A DNA stretch of 64,000 bases from Cupriavidus metallidurans CH34 (GCF_000196015.1 NC_007973.1:682001-746000), one strand, 5' to 3'; shown: positions 17,369-27,037, numbered from the stretch's first letter. Numbers and translations are program-made. Notes: generated by a model from the letters alone, not told the origin.

Positions 17369-18940
17369 ATGTTCAATAACCTGTTCAACGCGCTGTTCGG
17401 CGCGCGCGCCCCCGCCGATCTGGCCCGCTCCACGCTGGCCCGGTGGGAGCCATTGTTGCAGCCGATCCGTCAGGAGGCACTGGTCGGAGACGACCCGGGT
17501 TACGAGGATGACTTCCTCGCCATTAAGGAGGAAGTGGCCAAGCGCTCGGATATCAATGATGCCTTGATCGTGGAGTCGGCCGAGCGCTTGCTCAAGACCA
17601 GCGCCAAGGATGTCCGCCTGGCGGTTTACTACATCTATGGCCGTATGAGACGCGACGGTGCGGAAGGGATCGCCGACGGCTTCGAACTACTGGCGGCACT
17701 GATCGATCGCTTCGGCCCCAAGTTGCTACCAGCCCGCGCGGAAAGCCAAAAGGCCGCACTCGAATGGCTGGCCGGTGCCACCTTCACCGATCGGCTTGAC
17801 CGGGTGCAGGGATTCGCCGGTGGCCCGCTGGAGCGCACGCTGTCGGCGATGGCGCTGATTCTGGAGGGCATCGGAAAGTGGCCCGAGCCGGCCCGTCCGG
17901 CGCTCGAAGCGCTGTTTCGCTGGTTCGAGGAACGGGTCGAAACGCCGTCGTCAGCGGAAGGTAAGGGGAACATCGCTGCTCCGAAAGCCCTTGCCACGGC
18001 GTCGCTCTTGGGCGGAGAGGTGACCTCCACGCGCGACCTGCTGGATCGGGCGCGCCAGATGGCATTGTTCCTGCGCCAGCAGCCTGACGGCTATCTCGCC
18101 GCCTATCGGCTGATGCGCTGCGTGCGTTGGGACACCCTTACCGAGGCGCCGCCGCATGAAGCCAGCGGCAGGACCCGCCTGGTAGCCCCGCGCGCCGAAC
18201 TACGCGCGCAAATCAAGCGGCTGATGCTGCAAAAACAGTGGCCGGAGTTGCTCGACCGAATCGAACCGGCCTTCGCCGAGGGCGCCAATCATTTCTGGCT
18301 GGACCTGCAGTACTACGCGTTCATGGCGCAGGACCATGCCGGTGGCGCCTACGCGCGCGTGCGCGACCTGTTGGCCACCGACTGCGCCCTGATGCTGGAA
18401 CGTCTGCCGGGCCTGGACCAGCTTGCCTTCTCGGACGGCACGCCGTTTGCGGACGACGCCACGCTCGAATGGATTGCGCGCTACGCCACCGTGCGGGATA
18501 TCGAGCGCGGCGAATCCGTGTCGCCGGTTGCGGTTGCCTCCGTGAGTGCCGACTTGGCGGAAACGGAAGCGCAGGCGATCGACCTCGCCGCACAGCAGAG
18601 TCTGGAGGCTGCCTTTGCCTGGCTGCAGGGGTTGCCGGCACCGGCTGGCGAGCGCGATCGCTTCGTGCGGCAACTGGTGATGGCGCGTGTGGCCGAGCGC
18701 GTCGACCGGGCCGATACCGCCTTGCACTTGCTGTCCGCGCTCGAAACCGGCACCCAGCGCTATCAACTGGCCAACTGGGAGCCCTCCCTCGCGTTCGAGG
18801 TCAAGCAGCATCTGCTGCGCCTGCTGAGGGTGCGCCTCACCCGCAAGGACGCGGACAAGGCAGCCCTGAGCGGGCGCATCGAGGCGCTGGTCGGCGACCT
18901 GACCGCCATCGATCCTGCCCGCGCCGTGGCCATCACCTAA
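17369..18940 (+). CDS. tssA: T6SS cap/priming protein TssA
   Basis: TssA proteins organise sheath and tube polymerisation at the baseplate or cap the distal end. The 523-residue product has an ImpA-type N-terminal domain (DDPGYEDDFLAIKEEVAKRS near residue 40, then SAERLLKTSAKDVRLAVYYI) and a helical C-terminal part of the long-TssA kind, including PGLDQLAFSDGTPFADDAT. A GAAGGAAG ribosome site precedes ATG 17369. A 147-bp spacer separates it from tssM, longer than elsewhere in this arm, so an internal promoter is possible. Confidence 0.9.
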   Translation: MFNNLFNALFGARAPADLARSTLARWEPLLQPIRQEALVGDDPGYEDDFLAIKEEVAKRSDINDALIVESAERLLKTSAKDVRLAVYYIYGRMRRDGAEGIADGFELLAALIDRFGPKLLPARAESQKAALEWLAGATFTDRLDRVQGFAGGPLERTLSAMALILEGIGKWPEPARPALEALFRWFEERVETPSSAEGKGNIAAPKALATASLLGGEVTSTRDLLDRARQMALFLRQQPDGYLAAYRLMRCVRWDTLTEAPPHEASGRTRLVAPRAELRAQIKRLMLQKQWPELLDRIEPAFAEGANHFWLDLQYYAFMAQDHAGGAYARVRDLLATDCALMLERLPGLDQLAFSDGTPFADDATLEWIARYATVRDIERGESVSPVAVASVSADLAETEAQAIDLAAQQSLEAAFAWLQGLPAPAGERDRFVRQLVMARVAERVDRADTALHLLSALETGTQRYQLANWEPSLAFEVKQHLLRLLRVRLTRKDADKAALSGRIEALVGDLTAIDPARAVAIT

Positions 18941-18961
18941 AGCGTATCCATCCTGTATTGC

Positions 18962-20782
18962 ATGAACCATCCCGCCCAAGACAACGAGATCCTGCGTTAC
19001 TACGAAGCCGAGATGCGCTACCTGCGCGAAGCCGGCAAGGAGTTCGCACAGGCGTTCCCTGACCGCGCCCGTATGCTCAACATCGACCGTATCGGCGAGC
19101 GGGACCCTCACGTCGAACGGCTGTTCGAGGGCTTCGCATTCCTGATGGGGCGGCTGCGCCATAAGCTGGACGATGAGTTGCCGGAACTGACCGAGGGCCT
19201 GGTCAGCATGCTGTGGCCGCATTACCTGCGCATGATCCCGTCATTGTCGATCCTGGAACTGTCCCCGAACGTTGGAGCGCTGCAGCGCCATGAAACGCTG
19301 CCGGCCGGACTGGAGGTGGTCTCCGATCCCATTGCGCTCGCCACACAAGACGGGATTGAAGGGAGTGTCGAATGCATTTACCGGACCACGCAACCAGTCG
19401 ATCTATACCCGTTGCGCCTTACTGAAGCCAATGCCTATGCGCGCGAGGATGGCCGCTCGGTCATCCGGCTGCGGCTGGCACTACAAACTCAGGGGCGCCG
19501 CGAGCAGTTGGCGGTGCCGCGCCTGCGGCTCTACCTGCATGCCGATCGCCCGCTGGCGTTGGCGCTTTACTCAGCGCTCACCGCTAAGCCATTGGCCATG
19601 CAAGTGCGGGTACCGGGCTATCCGGCCGACCGGCCCGGCGCACCCCAGCCGATGGCAGGGATACGGTTGGAGCCAGCCGGATTCGCTGCCGAGGAACGCC
19701 TGTGGCCGAAGGCTGACAACGCCTTCGGCGGCTACCAACTGTTGCTGGAGTACTTCACCTTCCCCGAGAAGTTCATGTTCGTGGATCTCGTGGGGCTCGA
19801 TCTGGACGCCATCCCGGAAGGCGTCGAGCACTTTGATGTGGAGGTGGTACTCAATCGGCCGTTCCCGGATGACATGCGCTTCTCGGCCGATAACGTGCGC
19901 CTCTTTTGCACGCCGATCATCAACCTGTTCGAGCTGGAAGCCGACCCGATCACCATCACCCACTTCGAGACCGAGTACCGCGTGCGGGCCATGGAGCAGC
20001 ATGGACAACATGTGGAACCCTATTCGGTGGAAACCGTACGGGGATTCGAGACGGGCAGTGGCAAGCGCTTCGAGTACGCGCCTTTCGCCGCGTTCCGCCA
20101 TCGGGGCGGCATGCTGCGTCATGAGATGCCGGAGCGCTATTTCCACACCCGCGTGCGCCGCGGTCCTTCGGGGAGGTTCGACACTTGGGTTGTGCTGGGA
20201 GGGCACGCCTGGGATCATCAGCAGTTCCTGCCCGAGGAGACGTTGTCGCTGTCGGTCACCGGCACCAACGGCATGCTGCCGCGCAAGGGCTTGCGCGAGG
20301 CAGGCATCACCCGCACGAGCGGGGGATTCACGCACATTGGCACCGTACGCAATTTGACCGCGCCGACGATGCCCGTGTATCCGCCCTCCGGCGATCGCTT
20401 CCATTGGCGCGTGCTATCGCACCTGGCGCCCAACTACCTGTCGCTGCTCGACGCCGAAGTTCTGCGCGGCAGCCTGGCGCTGTACGACTGGACCGATGGG
20501 GAACTGAACCGTCGGCGTATCGAGGCCATCACAGACGTGCGGCACCGCCCGCTCCAGAAGCTCGTCAAAGGCGGCCTGTTGCGCGGCGTGGAGATCGAAG
20601 TGGTGCTGGATAGCACGCGCTTCGCCGGCGAAGGCGATGTGGAACTCTTTGGCGAGATGCTCAACCGCTTCCTGTCGCTGTACGCTACCGTCAATCTCTA
20701 TACGCGCCTGGTGATCGTGTCGCAGCCTAGCGGCAAGCACCAGGTGTGGCCCGACAGCAAAGGGGAGGGGGCTCCGTTTTGA
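18962..20782 (+). CDS. tssF: T6SS baseplate wedge protein TssF
   Basis: TssF forms the baseplate wedge with TssG, TssE and TssK. The 606-residue sequence opens with the family signature ILRYYEAEMRYLREAGKEFA, continues with DPHVERLFEGFAFLMGRLRH and later shows PNYLSLLDAEVLRGSLALYD. It lies 21 bp after tssA and overlaps tssG. No strong Shine-Dalgarno motif is visible before ATG 18962, which suggests translation coupled to tssA. Confidence 0.95.
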   Translation: MNHPAQDNEILRYYEAEMRYLREAGKEFAQAFPDRARMLNIDRIGERDPHVERLFEGFAFLMGRLRHKLDDELPELTEGLVSMLWPHYLRMIPSLSILELSPNVGALQRHETLPAGLEVVSDPIALATQDGIEGSVECIYRTTQPVDLYPLRLTEANAYAREDGRSVIRLRLALQTQGRREQLAVPRLRLYLHADRPLALALYSALTAKPLAMQVRVPGYPADRPGAPQPMAGIRLEPAGFAAEERLWPKADNAFGGYQLLLEYFTFPEKFMFVDLVGLDLDAIPEGVEHFDVEVVLNRPFPDDMRFSADNVRLFCTPIINLFELEADPITITHFETEYRVRAMEQHGQHVEPYSVETVRGFETGSGKRFEYAPFAAFRHRGGMLRHEMPERYFHTRVRRGPSGRFDTWVVLGGHAWDHQQFLPEETLSLSVTGTNGMLPRKGLREAGITRTSGGFTHIGTVRNLTAPTMPVYPPSGDRFHWRVLSHLAPNYLSLLDAEVLRGSLALYDWTDGELNRRRIEAITDVRHRPLQKLVKGGLLRGVEIEVVLDSTRFAGEGDVELFGEMLNRFLSLYATVNLYTRLVIVSQPSGKHQVWPDSKGEGAPF

Positions 20783-21888
20783 GCGCACCGAGTCAGACCA
20801 TGTCACCCCCGAAGGAAGGTCCCTTGTTGCGAGCGTTGCTCGCCAATGCACCTCAGATGAATTTCTTCCGACTGTGTGAACTGATCGAGCTGTCCGTGCC
20901 GCAGCGCCCGCCGCTGGGCACCACGGATTCCCTGGCCGACGACCCAGTGCGCTTCCGTTCCAATGGGGGGCTTGGGTTCCCGGGGCGGGAGATCGATTTG
21001 GTCGACTACGACGATGACTACCCAGACCGGCCACCAGTCATTCGCACAGCCTTCCTTGGCCTGTATGGCGTCGACGCGCGTATGCCGTCCTACTTCGTGG
21101 ACGAGATTGCTCAGCGTCGTGATGGCGCAGAGTCGCTGGCGGCCTTCCTGGACCTGTTTCACCACCGCGTTGTCACGCAGTTCTACCGGGTCGCGCGCAA
21201 GTATCGCTATCCGATGGGTTTCCTGTCGGGCGGACCGGACGAGGTTTCACGCTACCTGCTCAGTCTGCTCGGGCTGGGGCTGCGCGAGCCGGGAGCCGGG
21301 CGGCCCGGTGTCGAACACGTCGAACACGTCGAAGGCGCCGTCAGCCCGCGCAAACTGTTGTCGATGCTGGGACTGGCCAGCCAGCGCACACGGACTGCTG
21401 AGGGTCTTGCCGGCGTGTTGCAGCATGCCGTGCCGGATGCGCAGATCCTGGTGGAGGAGTTCTACCCCGTGTGGGTGCGCCTCGATGCCACCGAGCGCAT
21501 GCCACTCGGCGAGAACTGTGTGTTGGGGCGAGGCTTCTACGACCGTGCCAATGCGGTACGCGTGGTGATCACGCCCCAGACGCCCGAATCGGTGCTTGGG
21601 CTGATGCCGGGTCGGGCCATGCACCGGGAGGTGATGGTGCTGTTGCGCTTCTACCTCGGCCATGCCGCGCACGCGCATCTGGAGATGCAGGTGCGGCCAG
21701 CGCTGATGCCGGCTCCGGCCCTGAACTCGAATGCGGTGAGTCTTGGGTATAGCACGCAACTCCAGTGCTCCGTGGCCACCACCAACGCCAACGCGACCCG
21801 GGGAGCCGCGATCACGCGCGTGCAGTTGGGAACATGGAATGGATTCAATGCCGGAGCATCCGCGCCTCTAAGCCATCGCAGTCAATGA
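20779..21888 (+). CDS. tssG: T6SS baseplate wedge protein TssG
   Basis: TssG partners TssF in the baseplate wedge. Family features include NFFRLCELIELSVPQRPPLG near the N-terminus, AFLGLYGVDARMPSYF and the C-terminal ALNSNAVSLGYSTQL. I place the start at TTG 20779, which overlaps the tssF stop (TTGA) and has a very strong GGGGAGGGGG ribosome site; this gives 369 residues. An in-frame GTG at 20746 would add 11 residues of unlikely composition. Confidence 0.92.
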   Translation: MSAPSQTMSPPKEGPLLRALLANAPQMNFFRLCELIELSVPQRPPLGTTDSLADDPVRFRSNGGLGFPGREIDLVDYDDDYPDRPPVIRTAFLGLYGVDARMPSYFVDEIAQRRDGAESLAAFLDLFHHRVVTQFYRVARKYRYPMGFLSGGPDEVSRYLLSLLGLGLREPGAGRPGVEHVEHVEGAVSPRKLLSMLGLASQRTRTAEGLAGVLQHAVPDAQILVEEFYPVWVRLDATERMPLGENCVLGRGFYDRANAVRVVITPQTPESVLGLMPGRAMHREVMVLLRFYLGHAAHAHLEMQVRPALMPAPALNSNAVSLGYSTQLQCSVATTNANATRGAAITRVQLGTWNGFNAGASAPLSHRSQ

Positions 21889-21915
21889 GATCAAGCAGCA
21901 CACTAGAACGAAGGG

Positions 21916-22494
21916 ATGAACACGATGAAGCAAGCGCTGCGAAACGGGGGCATAGCCTTAGTCGCCACCCTTACCGTTGCCGGCTGCGGGGTCGGACAAG
22001 CCGTGAAGAACAGCACAGTGGAAGCAGCGAAGTGGGCTTTCACGACGCAGGTCAAGACCATGAACCTCGATCTCATCAGCAGGTCGTCGTTAAATACAAA
22101 CAGCGCAGGCGAATCGTTGTCGACAGTGGTGCGGATCTATCAGCTGAAAACGCCGCAGGCCTTCGAACAACTGAGCTACGCGCAGTTGCAGACGCATGAC
22201 CTGGCGTCGCTGAAGGCGGATCTGCTCGCAAGCAAGGATGTGGTGCTGCGCCCGGCGGCGAGCGTGAGTCTCGCAGAACCGATGCAGGAAGACTGCGAGT
22301 ACGTCGGCGTCGCGGCGTTGTTCCGCGACGCGGGCAACAACGCGGTGTGGAAGCTGGTCATCCCGAAGAAGCAGTGGAAGAAGACCGACCCCGTGAAGAT
22401 CGAGGCGCGTGGGAATGTGCTCGAACGTGTCGGAGCGACGCCAGAGGCGCTCAGGCCCCAGGCGTCACAGCTTGGCGCAACGAGCGATACGTGA
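21916..22494 (+). CDS. tssJ: T6SS outer-membrane lipoprotein TssJ
   Basis: TssJ anchors the TssM periplasmic domain to the outer membrane. The 192-residue product has a signal peptide with lipobox VAGC (Cys at about 24) and a compact beta-sandwich domain including VVRIYQLKTPQAFEQLSY, a block typical of TssJ, and AALFRDAGNNAVWKLVIP. A second ATG at 21925 is equally well placed relative to the AAGGG motif. It is the last T6SS gene in this arm. Confidence 0.93.
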   Translation: MNTMKQALRNGGIALVATLTVAGCGVGQAVKNSTVEAAKWAFTTQVKTMNLDLISRSSLNTNSAGESLSTVVRIYQLKTPQAFEQLSYAQLQTHDLASLKADLLASKDVVLRPAASVSLAEPMQEDCEYVGVAALFRDAGNNAVWKLVIPKKQWKKTDPVKIEARGNVLERVGATPEALRPQASQLGATSDT

Positions 22495-22588
22495 CGACCG
22501 CCGGCGCCTGTCGCCTTGCCACGGCCAGATGCCGGGCGGCAATGAGATCGGCCCGCGCTTGTCGGCGTACGGTGTAAGCAGTAAGTCT

Positions 22589-22622
22589 CTTACGAACGCA
22601 AATCGAGATTTGTATTCGTAAG
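22589..22622. terminator. Hairpin between convergent tssJ and phosphoesterase genes
   Basis: The inverted arms CTTACGAA and TTCGTAAG enclose further pairing (CGCAAATC against GATTTGTA with two mismatches) around a 2-nt loop. The hairpin lies between the two convergent stop codons, where a bidirectional terminator would be expected. Neither side has a proper U-tract, so termination may be weak or rely on Rho; a small mobile palindromic element is an alternative. Confidence 0.45.
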
Positions 22623-22627
22623 CCGCC

Positions 22628-23416
22628 TCAAAGCGCCACAGCCTTGCTCCAGTCGAACGCAGGGTTCTCCGGCTCGCCACTGCGCCGGGAGATGTAGCCG
22701 CGCGGGTTGCACACCACGCGTGAACTGTCGATCCAGTAGTCGAAGCTCGTATGGGTATGGCCATGGATCCAGAGGTCGGCCTGGGCCACCAGATCCGGTC
22801 GGCGGGAGATGAAGCCGGCCGAGACGATGTCGTGCGCATAGCGTGCGTCGAGGCTGCCGAGGTCGGGGCCGTGATGGGTGACCACCACGGTCTTGCCGTC
22901 GAACGGTTGCGCCAGCGCATCGGCCAGCCAGGCCGTGGCCGCGCGATGGCGAGCCAGTGCATCGGCGGGCGTGAAAGGGCGATGCTGGCCGTCGGCATCT
23001 GCGGTAGCGATAAGGCGATGATCCAGCATCACGCGCGAGCACGCCTGCATGGCTTCGTCGACACGATCGACGCCATAGAGGCAGTAGTCGGTCCACCACG
23101 TGGTGCCGATCACGCGCACGCGCTGGCCGTCGGCGTCCTCGAACTCGGCGATGCCCTCGCTGAGCAGCGTGACGTTGCCGGATTCTCCGGCCGCGTCGGT
23201 CATCTGCCGGCTCACCGCATCGAAGGTGCTCTCGTAGTACTCGTGATTGCCCGGCACGTAGAGCACGGGTCCGTCGAACACGCGCGCCGCCCAGTCGATG
23301 CCGTCGCGGCCGTTGGCGATGTCTCCGGCCAGGATCGTGAGGTCCGCGCCACAGGCGGGGACATCCTCGGGCATGTTGTGTTCGATGTGCAGATCGCTCA
23401 GGATGCGGATCTTCAT
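22628..23416 (-). CDS. Calcineurin-like metallophosphoesterase
   Basis: The 262-residue cytoplasmic protein carries the metallophosphoesterase ligand set in order: DLHIEH (D-x-H) near residue 8, GDIANG (GDxxxx) near 31, GNHEYY near 57, VVTHHGPD near 175 and GHTHTSFD near 217. This family hydrolyses phosphoesters with a di-metal centre; the substrate cannot be told from sequence. ATG 23416 (MKIRILSD) is chosen because the family starts there; longer in-frame sequence upstream has atypical composition. A 14-bp palindrome sits just upstream. The gene appears to be a monocistron between the T6SS and Tad loci. Confidence 0.9.
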   Translation of the reverse strand: MKIRILSDLHIEHNMPEDVPACGADLTILAGDIANGRDGIDWAARVFDGPVLYVPGNHEYYESTFDAVSRQMTDAAGESGNVTLLSEGIAEFEDADGQRVRVIGTTWWTDYCLYGVDRVDEAMQACSRVMLDHRLIATADADGQHRPFTPADALARHRAATAWLADALAQPFDGKTVVVTHHGPDLGSLDARYAHDIVSAGFISRRPDLVAQADLWIHGHTHTSFDYWIDSSRVVCNPRGYISRRSGEPENPAFDWSKAVAL

Positions 23417-23431
23417 GCGGCGGCTCCCGGA

Positions 23432-23445
23432 TGTCCGTACGGACA
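23432..23445. promoter_or_regulatory. Perfect 14-bp palindrome upstream of the phosphoesterase gene
   Basis: TGTCCGTACGGACA is perfectly self-complementary and ends 16 bp before the phosphoesterase start codon. The size and position fit a dimeric repressor operator (TetR-type sites often look like this), but no regulator gene lies next to it. Confidence 0.4.
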
Positions 23446-23523
23446 GGGGTGGGGGATGGGTTTGCCCCGTATTTTTCAGAAGACTGGCGCGCGGGTCAAG
23501 CCGCCTGCCGCCGCAGAATGCAG

Positions 23524-23583
23524 AAAAGCCCGGACACTGTCCGGGCAAGACTGTCCACCTGGTGTTGCACCAGGGCGAGACAG
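23524..23583 (-). terminator. Intrinsic terminator of the Tad operon with an upstream stem-loop
   Basis: On the minus strand, downstream of tadC, a perfect 8-bp GC-rich stem (GCCCGGAC / GTCCGGGC, 3-nt loop, 23528-23546) is followed by TTTT, an intrinsic terminator. Immediately before it in the transcript is a second stem-loop (CCTGGTG / CACCAGG with a TTG loop, enclosed by CTGTC / GACAG, 23551-23583), which may stabilise the 3' end of the mRNA. Confidence 0.8.
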
Positions 23584-23623
23584 CCGGGGGAACCGCTATG
23601 GCAAGGCGCCGCTAGAGCGAACG

Positions 23624-24595
23624 TCAGTTGGTGCCGGTCATGGTTGGCAGCAATACGCGGTAGATCTGGATGAATGCGGGTCCTAGCAACACCAGCAGGA
23701 GCGTGGGGAAGATCGTGAAAATCAGCGGGAACAGCAGCTTCAGCGCGATCTTCGCCGCCTGCTCTTCCGCGCGCATCCGGCGCTTGGTGCGAAGCATGTC
23801 GGACAGCACCCGCAAGGATTCGCCAAGGCTGGTGCCGAAGCGGTCCGCCTGGATCAGCATGGACGCGAACTTGTCGACGTCCTCGACGCCGGTGCGCAGC
23901 GACAGATTGCTCAACGCTTTCTCCTTCGAGAAGCCGGAGCGGAGCTCCAGCAGCATCAGTTGCAGTTCATCGGCCAGCACCGGGCAGCGCAGCGCAAGTT
24001 CGTCGGCCACGCGCATCAGCGCGGCATCGAGGCCGAGGCCGGCTTCCACGCAGACGGTCAGCAGGTCGATGACGTCGGGGAACTCCTCGAACACCGTTCT
24101 CTGGCGTGCCGTCACTTTCCGGGACAGCACGATGTTCGGAATGTAGTAACCAATCGCGGCCAGCACCGCCAGCACCGCGAACGTCGTGCTCTGTTCCTGG
24201 AATGCCGGGACGCTGCTTGTCGCGATCAGTCCGATCATCGGGAGCGCCACCGCCAGCAGCGTCTTGGCGGCGAAGTACAGCGGGGCGGCGCTCGCATCGC
24301 GCCATCCGGCGTTCATGAAGCGCACGCGCAGCTGCGAATTCTCCCAACCCTCCTTGGGCAACGAGAGCCGCGAGACCGGCTGCGCCCATTTCACGAGCTT
24401 CTCGACCCAGGCCTGCTGCTGCCCGGCGTTGCCCGGGACAGTGCCAGTCTCGCTGGCGATCTGCTCCATCCTGCCGCGCATGCGGTCTGGCGAGAACACA
24501 TAGAGCACGCCAAGTACCGTGCCGAACGCCGCAACGAAGACCAGCGCCAGCACAATCAACTGGTCTGCCCGAAACCCCTGCATGATGTCTTGCAT
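23624..24595 (-). CDS. tadC: Tad pilus inner-membrane platform protein TadC
   Basis: TadC and TadB form the inner-membrane platform on which the TadA ATPase acts. The 323-residue protein has an N-terminal transmembrane helix, a central pair of helices and a GspF/T2SSF domain with DVIDLLTVCVEAGLGLDAAL and MLIQADRFGTSLGESLRVLS, ending in a C-terminal helix. ATG 24595 has a GGGGGAG ribosome site 7 nt upstream; a start 10 codons earlier lacks one. It is the last gene of the operon, ahead of the terminator. Confidence 0.92.
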   Translation of the reverse strand: MQDIMQGFRADQLIVLALVFVAAFGTVLGVLYVFSPDRMRGRMEQIASETGTVPGNAGQQQAWVEKLVKWAQPVSRLSLPKEGWENSQLRVRFMNAGWRDASAAPLYFAAKTLLAVALPMIGLIATSSVPAFQEQSTTFAVLAVLAAIGYYIPNIVLSRKVTARQRTVFEEFPDVIDLLTVCVEAGLGLDAALMRVADELALRCPVLADELQLMLLELRSGFSKEKALSNLSLRTGVEDVDKFASMLIQADRFGTSLGESLRVLSDMLRTKRRMRAEEQAAKIALKLLFPLIFTIFPTLLLVLLGPAFIQIYRVLLPTMTGTN

Positions 24596-24646
24596 GATCG
24601 ACTCCCCCTCAGGATGCGCGCTCAAGCCTGCCTGTTGCTATCTGAC

Positions 24647-25624
24647 TCATACCCGGATGCGGATGATCTTGCGCATCCACAGCACGCCGAAGATCATCGA
24701 CGTCATGGCGGCACCTACCATTCGCCAGCCAATCGGGTCTTCCCACAACACCCGCATGAAGCCCGGATTGACCACCATGATCAGGCCCGCCGTGCCGAAT
24801 GGCAGCAGGCCGAGAATCCACGCGGAGAGTCGCCCTTCGGCCGAGAGCACGCGGATCTTGTCGAAGAGCTTCAACCGCTCGCGCACCATCGTGCCGATCG
24901 TGTCGAGGATCTCCGCGAGGTTGCCGCCACTCTCGCGCTGGATCAGCACGGCGATGACGAAGTAGCGGAGGTCGCCCACTGGCACACGCATGGCGAGGTT
25001 CGTCATGGCCTCGTCGAGCGCCACGCCGTAGTTGATCTCTTCGAACGTGGTGCGGAACTCGGGACCCAGCGGCGCCTTGATTTCCTGGCCGACCATGCCG
25101 AGCGCTCCGGCGAACGAGTGGCCAGCACGCAGCGCGCGGCTGATCATGTCGACGGCGTCTGGCAGCTGCACTTCCATTTGCTTGAGCCGCTTGGTGCGCA
25201 GCCGCATGACATGCAGGAACGGCAACAACCAGACGAACGCCATGCAGCCCAGTATGATCGGCAGCGGCACAGGCACCAGCGGAATCAGCGCCACCGCGCA
25301 CAGCACCACCAGGCCGCAGTAGCCGAACAGCTGTGCCACGGACCATGTGCTGCCGGACTGCTCGAGCCAGCGGTCCAGCGCGCCGATACGCGGCACGCTC
25401 ATGAGCCAGCGCTGCATCCGCGGCGAATCGCTGAGCAGGCGCTTCTTGAGAATGGACAGGCGTTCGGCGCTGACGTGTCCGCCGGCAGAAAGCGCTCTCA
25501 GCCGCGCTTCGATGCGTTTGGCCGCGGGGCCGTGGGCATTGTTCCACCACAGATAGATGGCTTCGACACTGAGCACCACGGCGACGAACAGCAAGATGCC
25601 GAAGGCATAGAAGATCGTGCTCAT
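24647..25624 (-). CDS. tadB: Tad pilus inner-membrane platform protein TadB
   Basis: The 325-residue protein is a GspF-domain platform component paralogous to TadC. It has an N-terminal helix, two mid-protein helices (about 95-130), the segment DAVDMISRALRAGHSFAGAL and the GspF-like FVIAVLIQRESGGNLAEILD, and C-terminal helices. A GGGGGG ribosome site precedes ATG 25624. It lies 42 bp after tadA and 51 bp before tadC. Confidence 0.92.
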   Translation of the reverse strand: MSTIFYAFGILLFVAVVLSVEAIYLWWNNAHGPAAKRIEARLRALSAGGHVSAERLSILKKRLLSDSPRMQRWLMSVPRIGALDRWLEQSGSTWSVAQLFGYCGLVVLCAVALIPLVPVPLPIILGCMAFVWLLPFLHVMRLRTKRLKQMEVQLPDAVDMISRALRAGHSFAGALGMVGQEIKAPLGPEFRTTFEEINYGVALDEAMTNLAMRVPVGDLRYFVIAVLIQRESGGNLAEILDTIGTMVRERLKLFDKIRVLSAEGRLSAWILGLLPFGTAGLIMVVNPGFMRVLWEDPIGWRMVGAAMTSMIFGVLWMRKIIRIRV

Positions 25625-25666
25625 GTGTTACCCCCCGGATATGTTGTCGTTGATCAGTGCGTGGGC

Positions 25667-27037
25667 TCAGACTTCGTAGCGCCGCGCGGGATCGTAGGTC
25701 TCGTCCGGCAGCCCGACGCCAAAGACGCGCAGCCGCTCCGCAAACTTCGGATACACGCCCGTGGCCTTGAAGTGGCCGCGGACCGTGCCATCCTCGGCCA
25801 CACCCGTGCGCTGGAACGTGAAGATCTCCTGCGTGTTGATGATGTCGCCTTCCATGCCAGTGATTTCCTGGATGCTGATGATCTTGCGCCGCCCGTCGGT
25901 CAGACGCGCCGCCTGCACGATCACCGTGATCGCCGAGGCGATCTGCTGGCGCATGGCCTTGGCCGGCATGGTCAGGCCTGCCATGCTGACCATGTTCTCG
26001 AGCCGCGTCAGCGCATCACGCGGGGTGTTGGCGTGGATCGTCGTGAGCGAGCCCTCGTGGCCGGTGTTCATGGCGTTGAGCATGTCCAGTGCCTCGCCAC
26101 CACGGATTTCGCCGAGGATGATGCGGTCCGGGCGCATCCGCAGCGCGTTGCGCACCAGCGCGCGCTGGGTGATTTCTCCCTTGCCTTCGATATTGGGCGG
26201 CCGCGTTTCCAGGCGCAGGACATGAGGCTGGCGCAGTTGGAGTTCGGCGGCATCCTCGATGGTCACCACGCGTTCGTCTTCCGGGATGAATCCGGACAGG
26301 ATGTTCAGCAGCGTGGTCTTCCCGCTGCCCGTACCGCCCGAGACCAACACGTTGATCTTGGCATGCGCCAGCGCCTGCAGCATTTGCGCCATCGGCTGCG
26401 TGAGGCTCTTCAGCTCGACCAGGTCGGACACCTGCAGCGGGTTCACGGAGAAGCGACGAATCGACAGCAGTGGACCATCGATGGCAGATGGCGGGATGAT
26501 GGCGTTAACGCGAGAGCCGTCCGGCAGGCGCGCATCCACCATGGGGCTGGTTTCGTCGATGCGGCGGCCGACGCGCGACACGATCTTCTCGATGACTTTC
26601 ATCAAATGGGCGTCGTCATAGAACACCACATTCGTCAGTTCGAGCTTGCCGCGCCGCTCCACGTAGGTTTGTCGTGCCGTGTTGACCAGGATGTCCGAGA
26701 CCGTGGGGTCCTTCAACAGTGGTTCCAGCGGCCCGAAGCCGAACATCTCGTCATAGATCTCTACGGTGAGTTGTCGCCGCTCGTTGTCATTGAGCAGCAC
26801 CTTATGTTCCTCGATGATCAGGCTCACCAGCGAGGCGATCTCCTGACGTACCTGTTCCTGCGGGAAGTGCGCCAGGCGCTCCAGCTCCACGCGGTCCAGC
26901 ACGGTCTCGTGCACGTCGCGCTTCAGCGCGTGGTACCCGGGCGATGTCGTGTTGGTGGCCATCGAGAAATGGATCGCGGCGTGACCATTTGCCGTGTGGG
27001 GTGTCCCGGCGCTGGCGAGCTGTTCGCGGATTGACAT
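25667..27037 (-). CDS. tadA: Tad pilus assembly ATPase TadA (CpaF)
   Basis: This secretion ATPase of the VirB11/GspE superfamily powers Flp pilus extension and retraction. The 456-residue protein shows Walker A (GGTGSGKTT, about residue 237), an Asp box (EDAAEL), the Walker B region ([14 protein letters not shown]) and a His box ([12 protein letters not shown]). The N-terminal domain includes [20 protein letters not shown], the usual CpaF block. A CAAGGAGTCC ribosome site precedes ATG 27037. Confidence 0.95.
   Translation of the reverse strand: MSIREQLASAGTPHTANGHAAIHFSMATNTTSPGYHALKRDVHETVLDRVELERLAHFPQEQVRQEIASLVSLIIEEHKVLLNDNERRQLTVEIYDEMFGFGPLEPLLKDPTVSDILVNTARQTYVERRGKLELTNVVFYDDAHLMKVIEKIVSRVGRRIDETSPMVDARLPDGSRVNAIIPPSAIDGPLLSIRRFSVNPLQVSDLVELKSLTQPMAQMLQALAHAKINVLVSGGTGSGKTTLLNILSGFIPEDERVVTIEDAAELQLRQPHVLRLETRPPNIEGKGEITQRALVRNALRMRPDRIILGEIRGGEALDMLNAMNTGHEGSLTTIHANTPRDALTRLENMVSMAGLTMPAKAMRQQIASAITVIVQAARLTDGRRKIISIQEITGMEGDIINTQEIFTFQRTGVAEDGTVRGHFKATGVYPKFAERLRVFGVGLPDETYDPARRYEV

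Noticed and set aside
23960..27034. A 1024-codon open frame on the plus strand across tadC-tadB-tadA
   Set aside because: It lies antisense to three well-recognised Tad genes. Its product is rich in His, Arg, Gln and Asp with no domain, which is what the opposite strand of GC-rich coding DNA gives.
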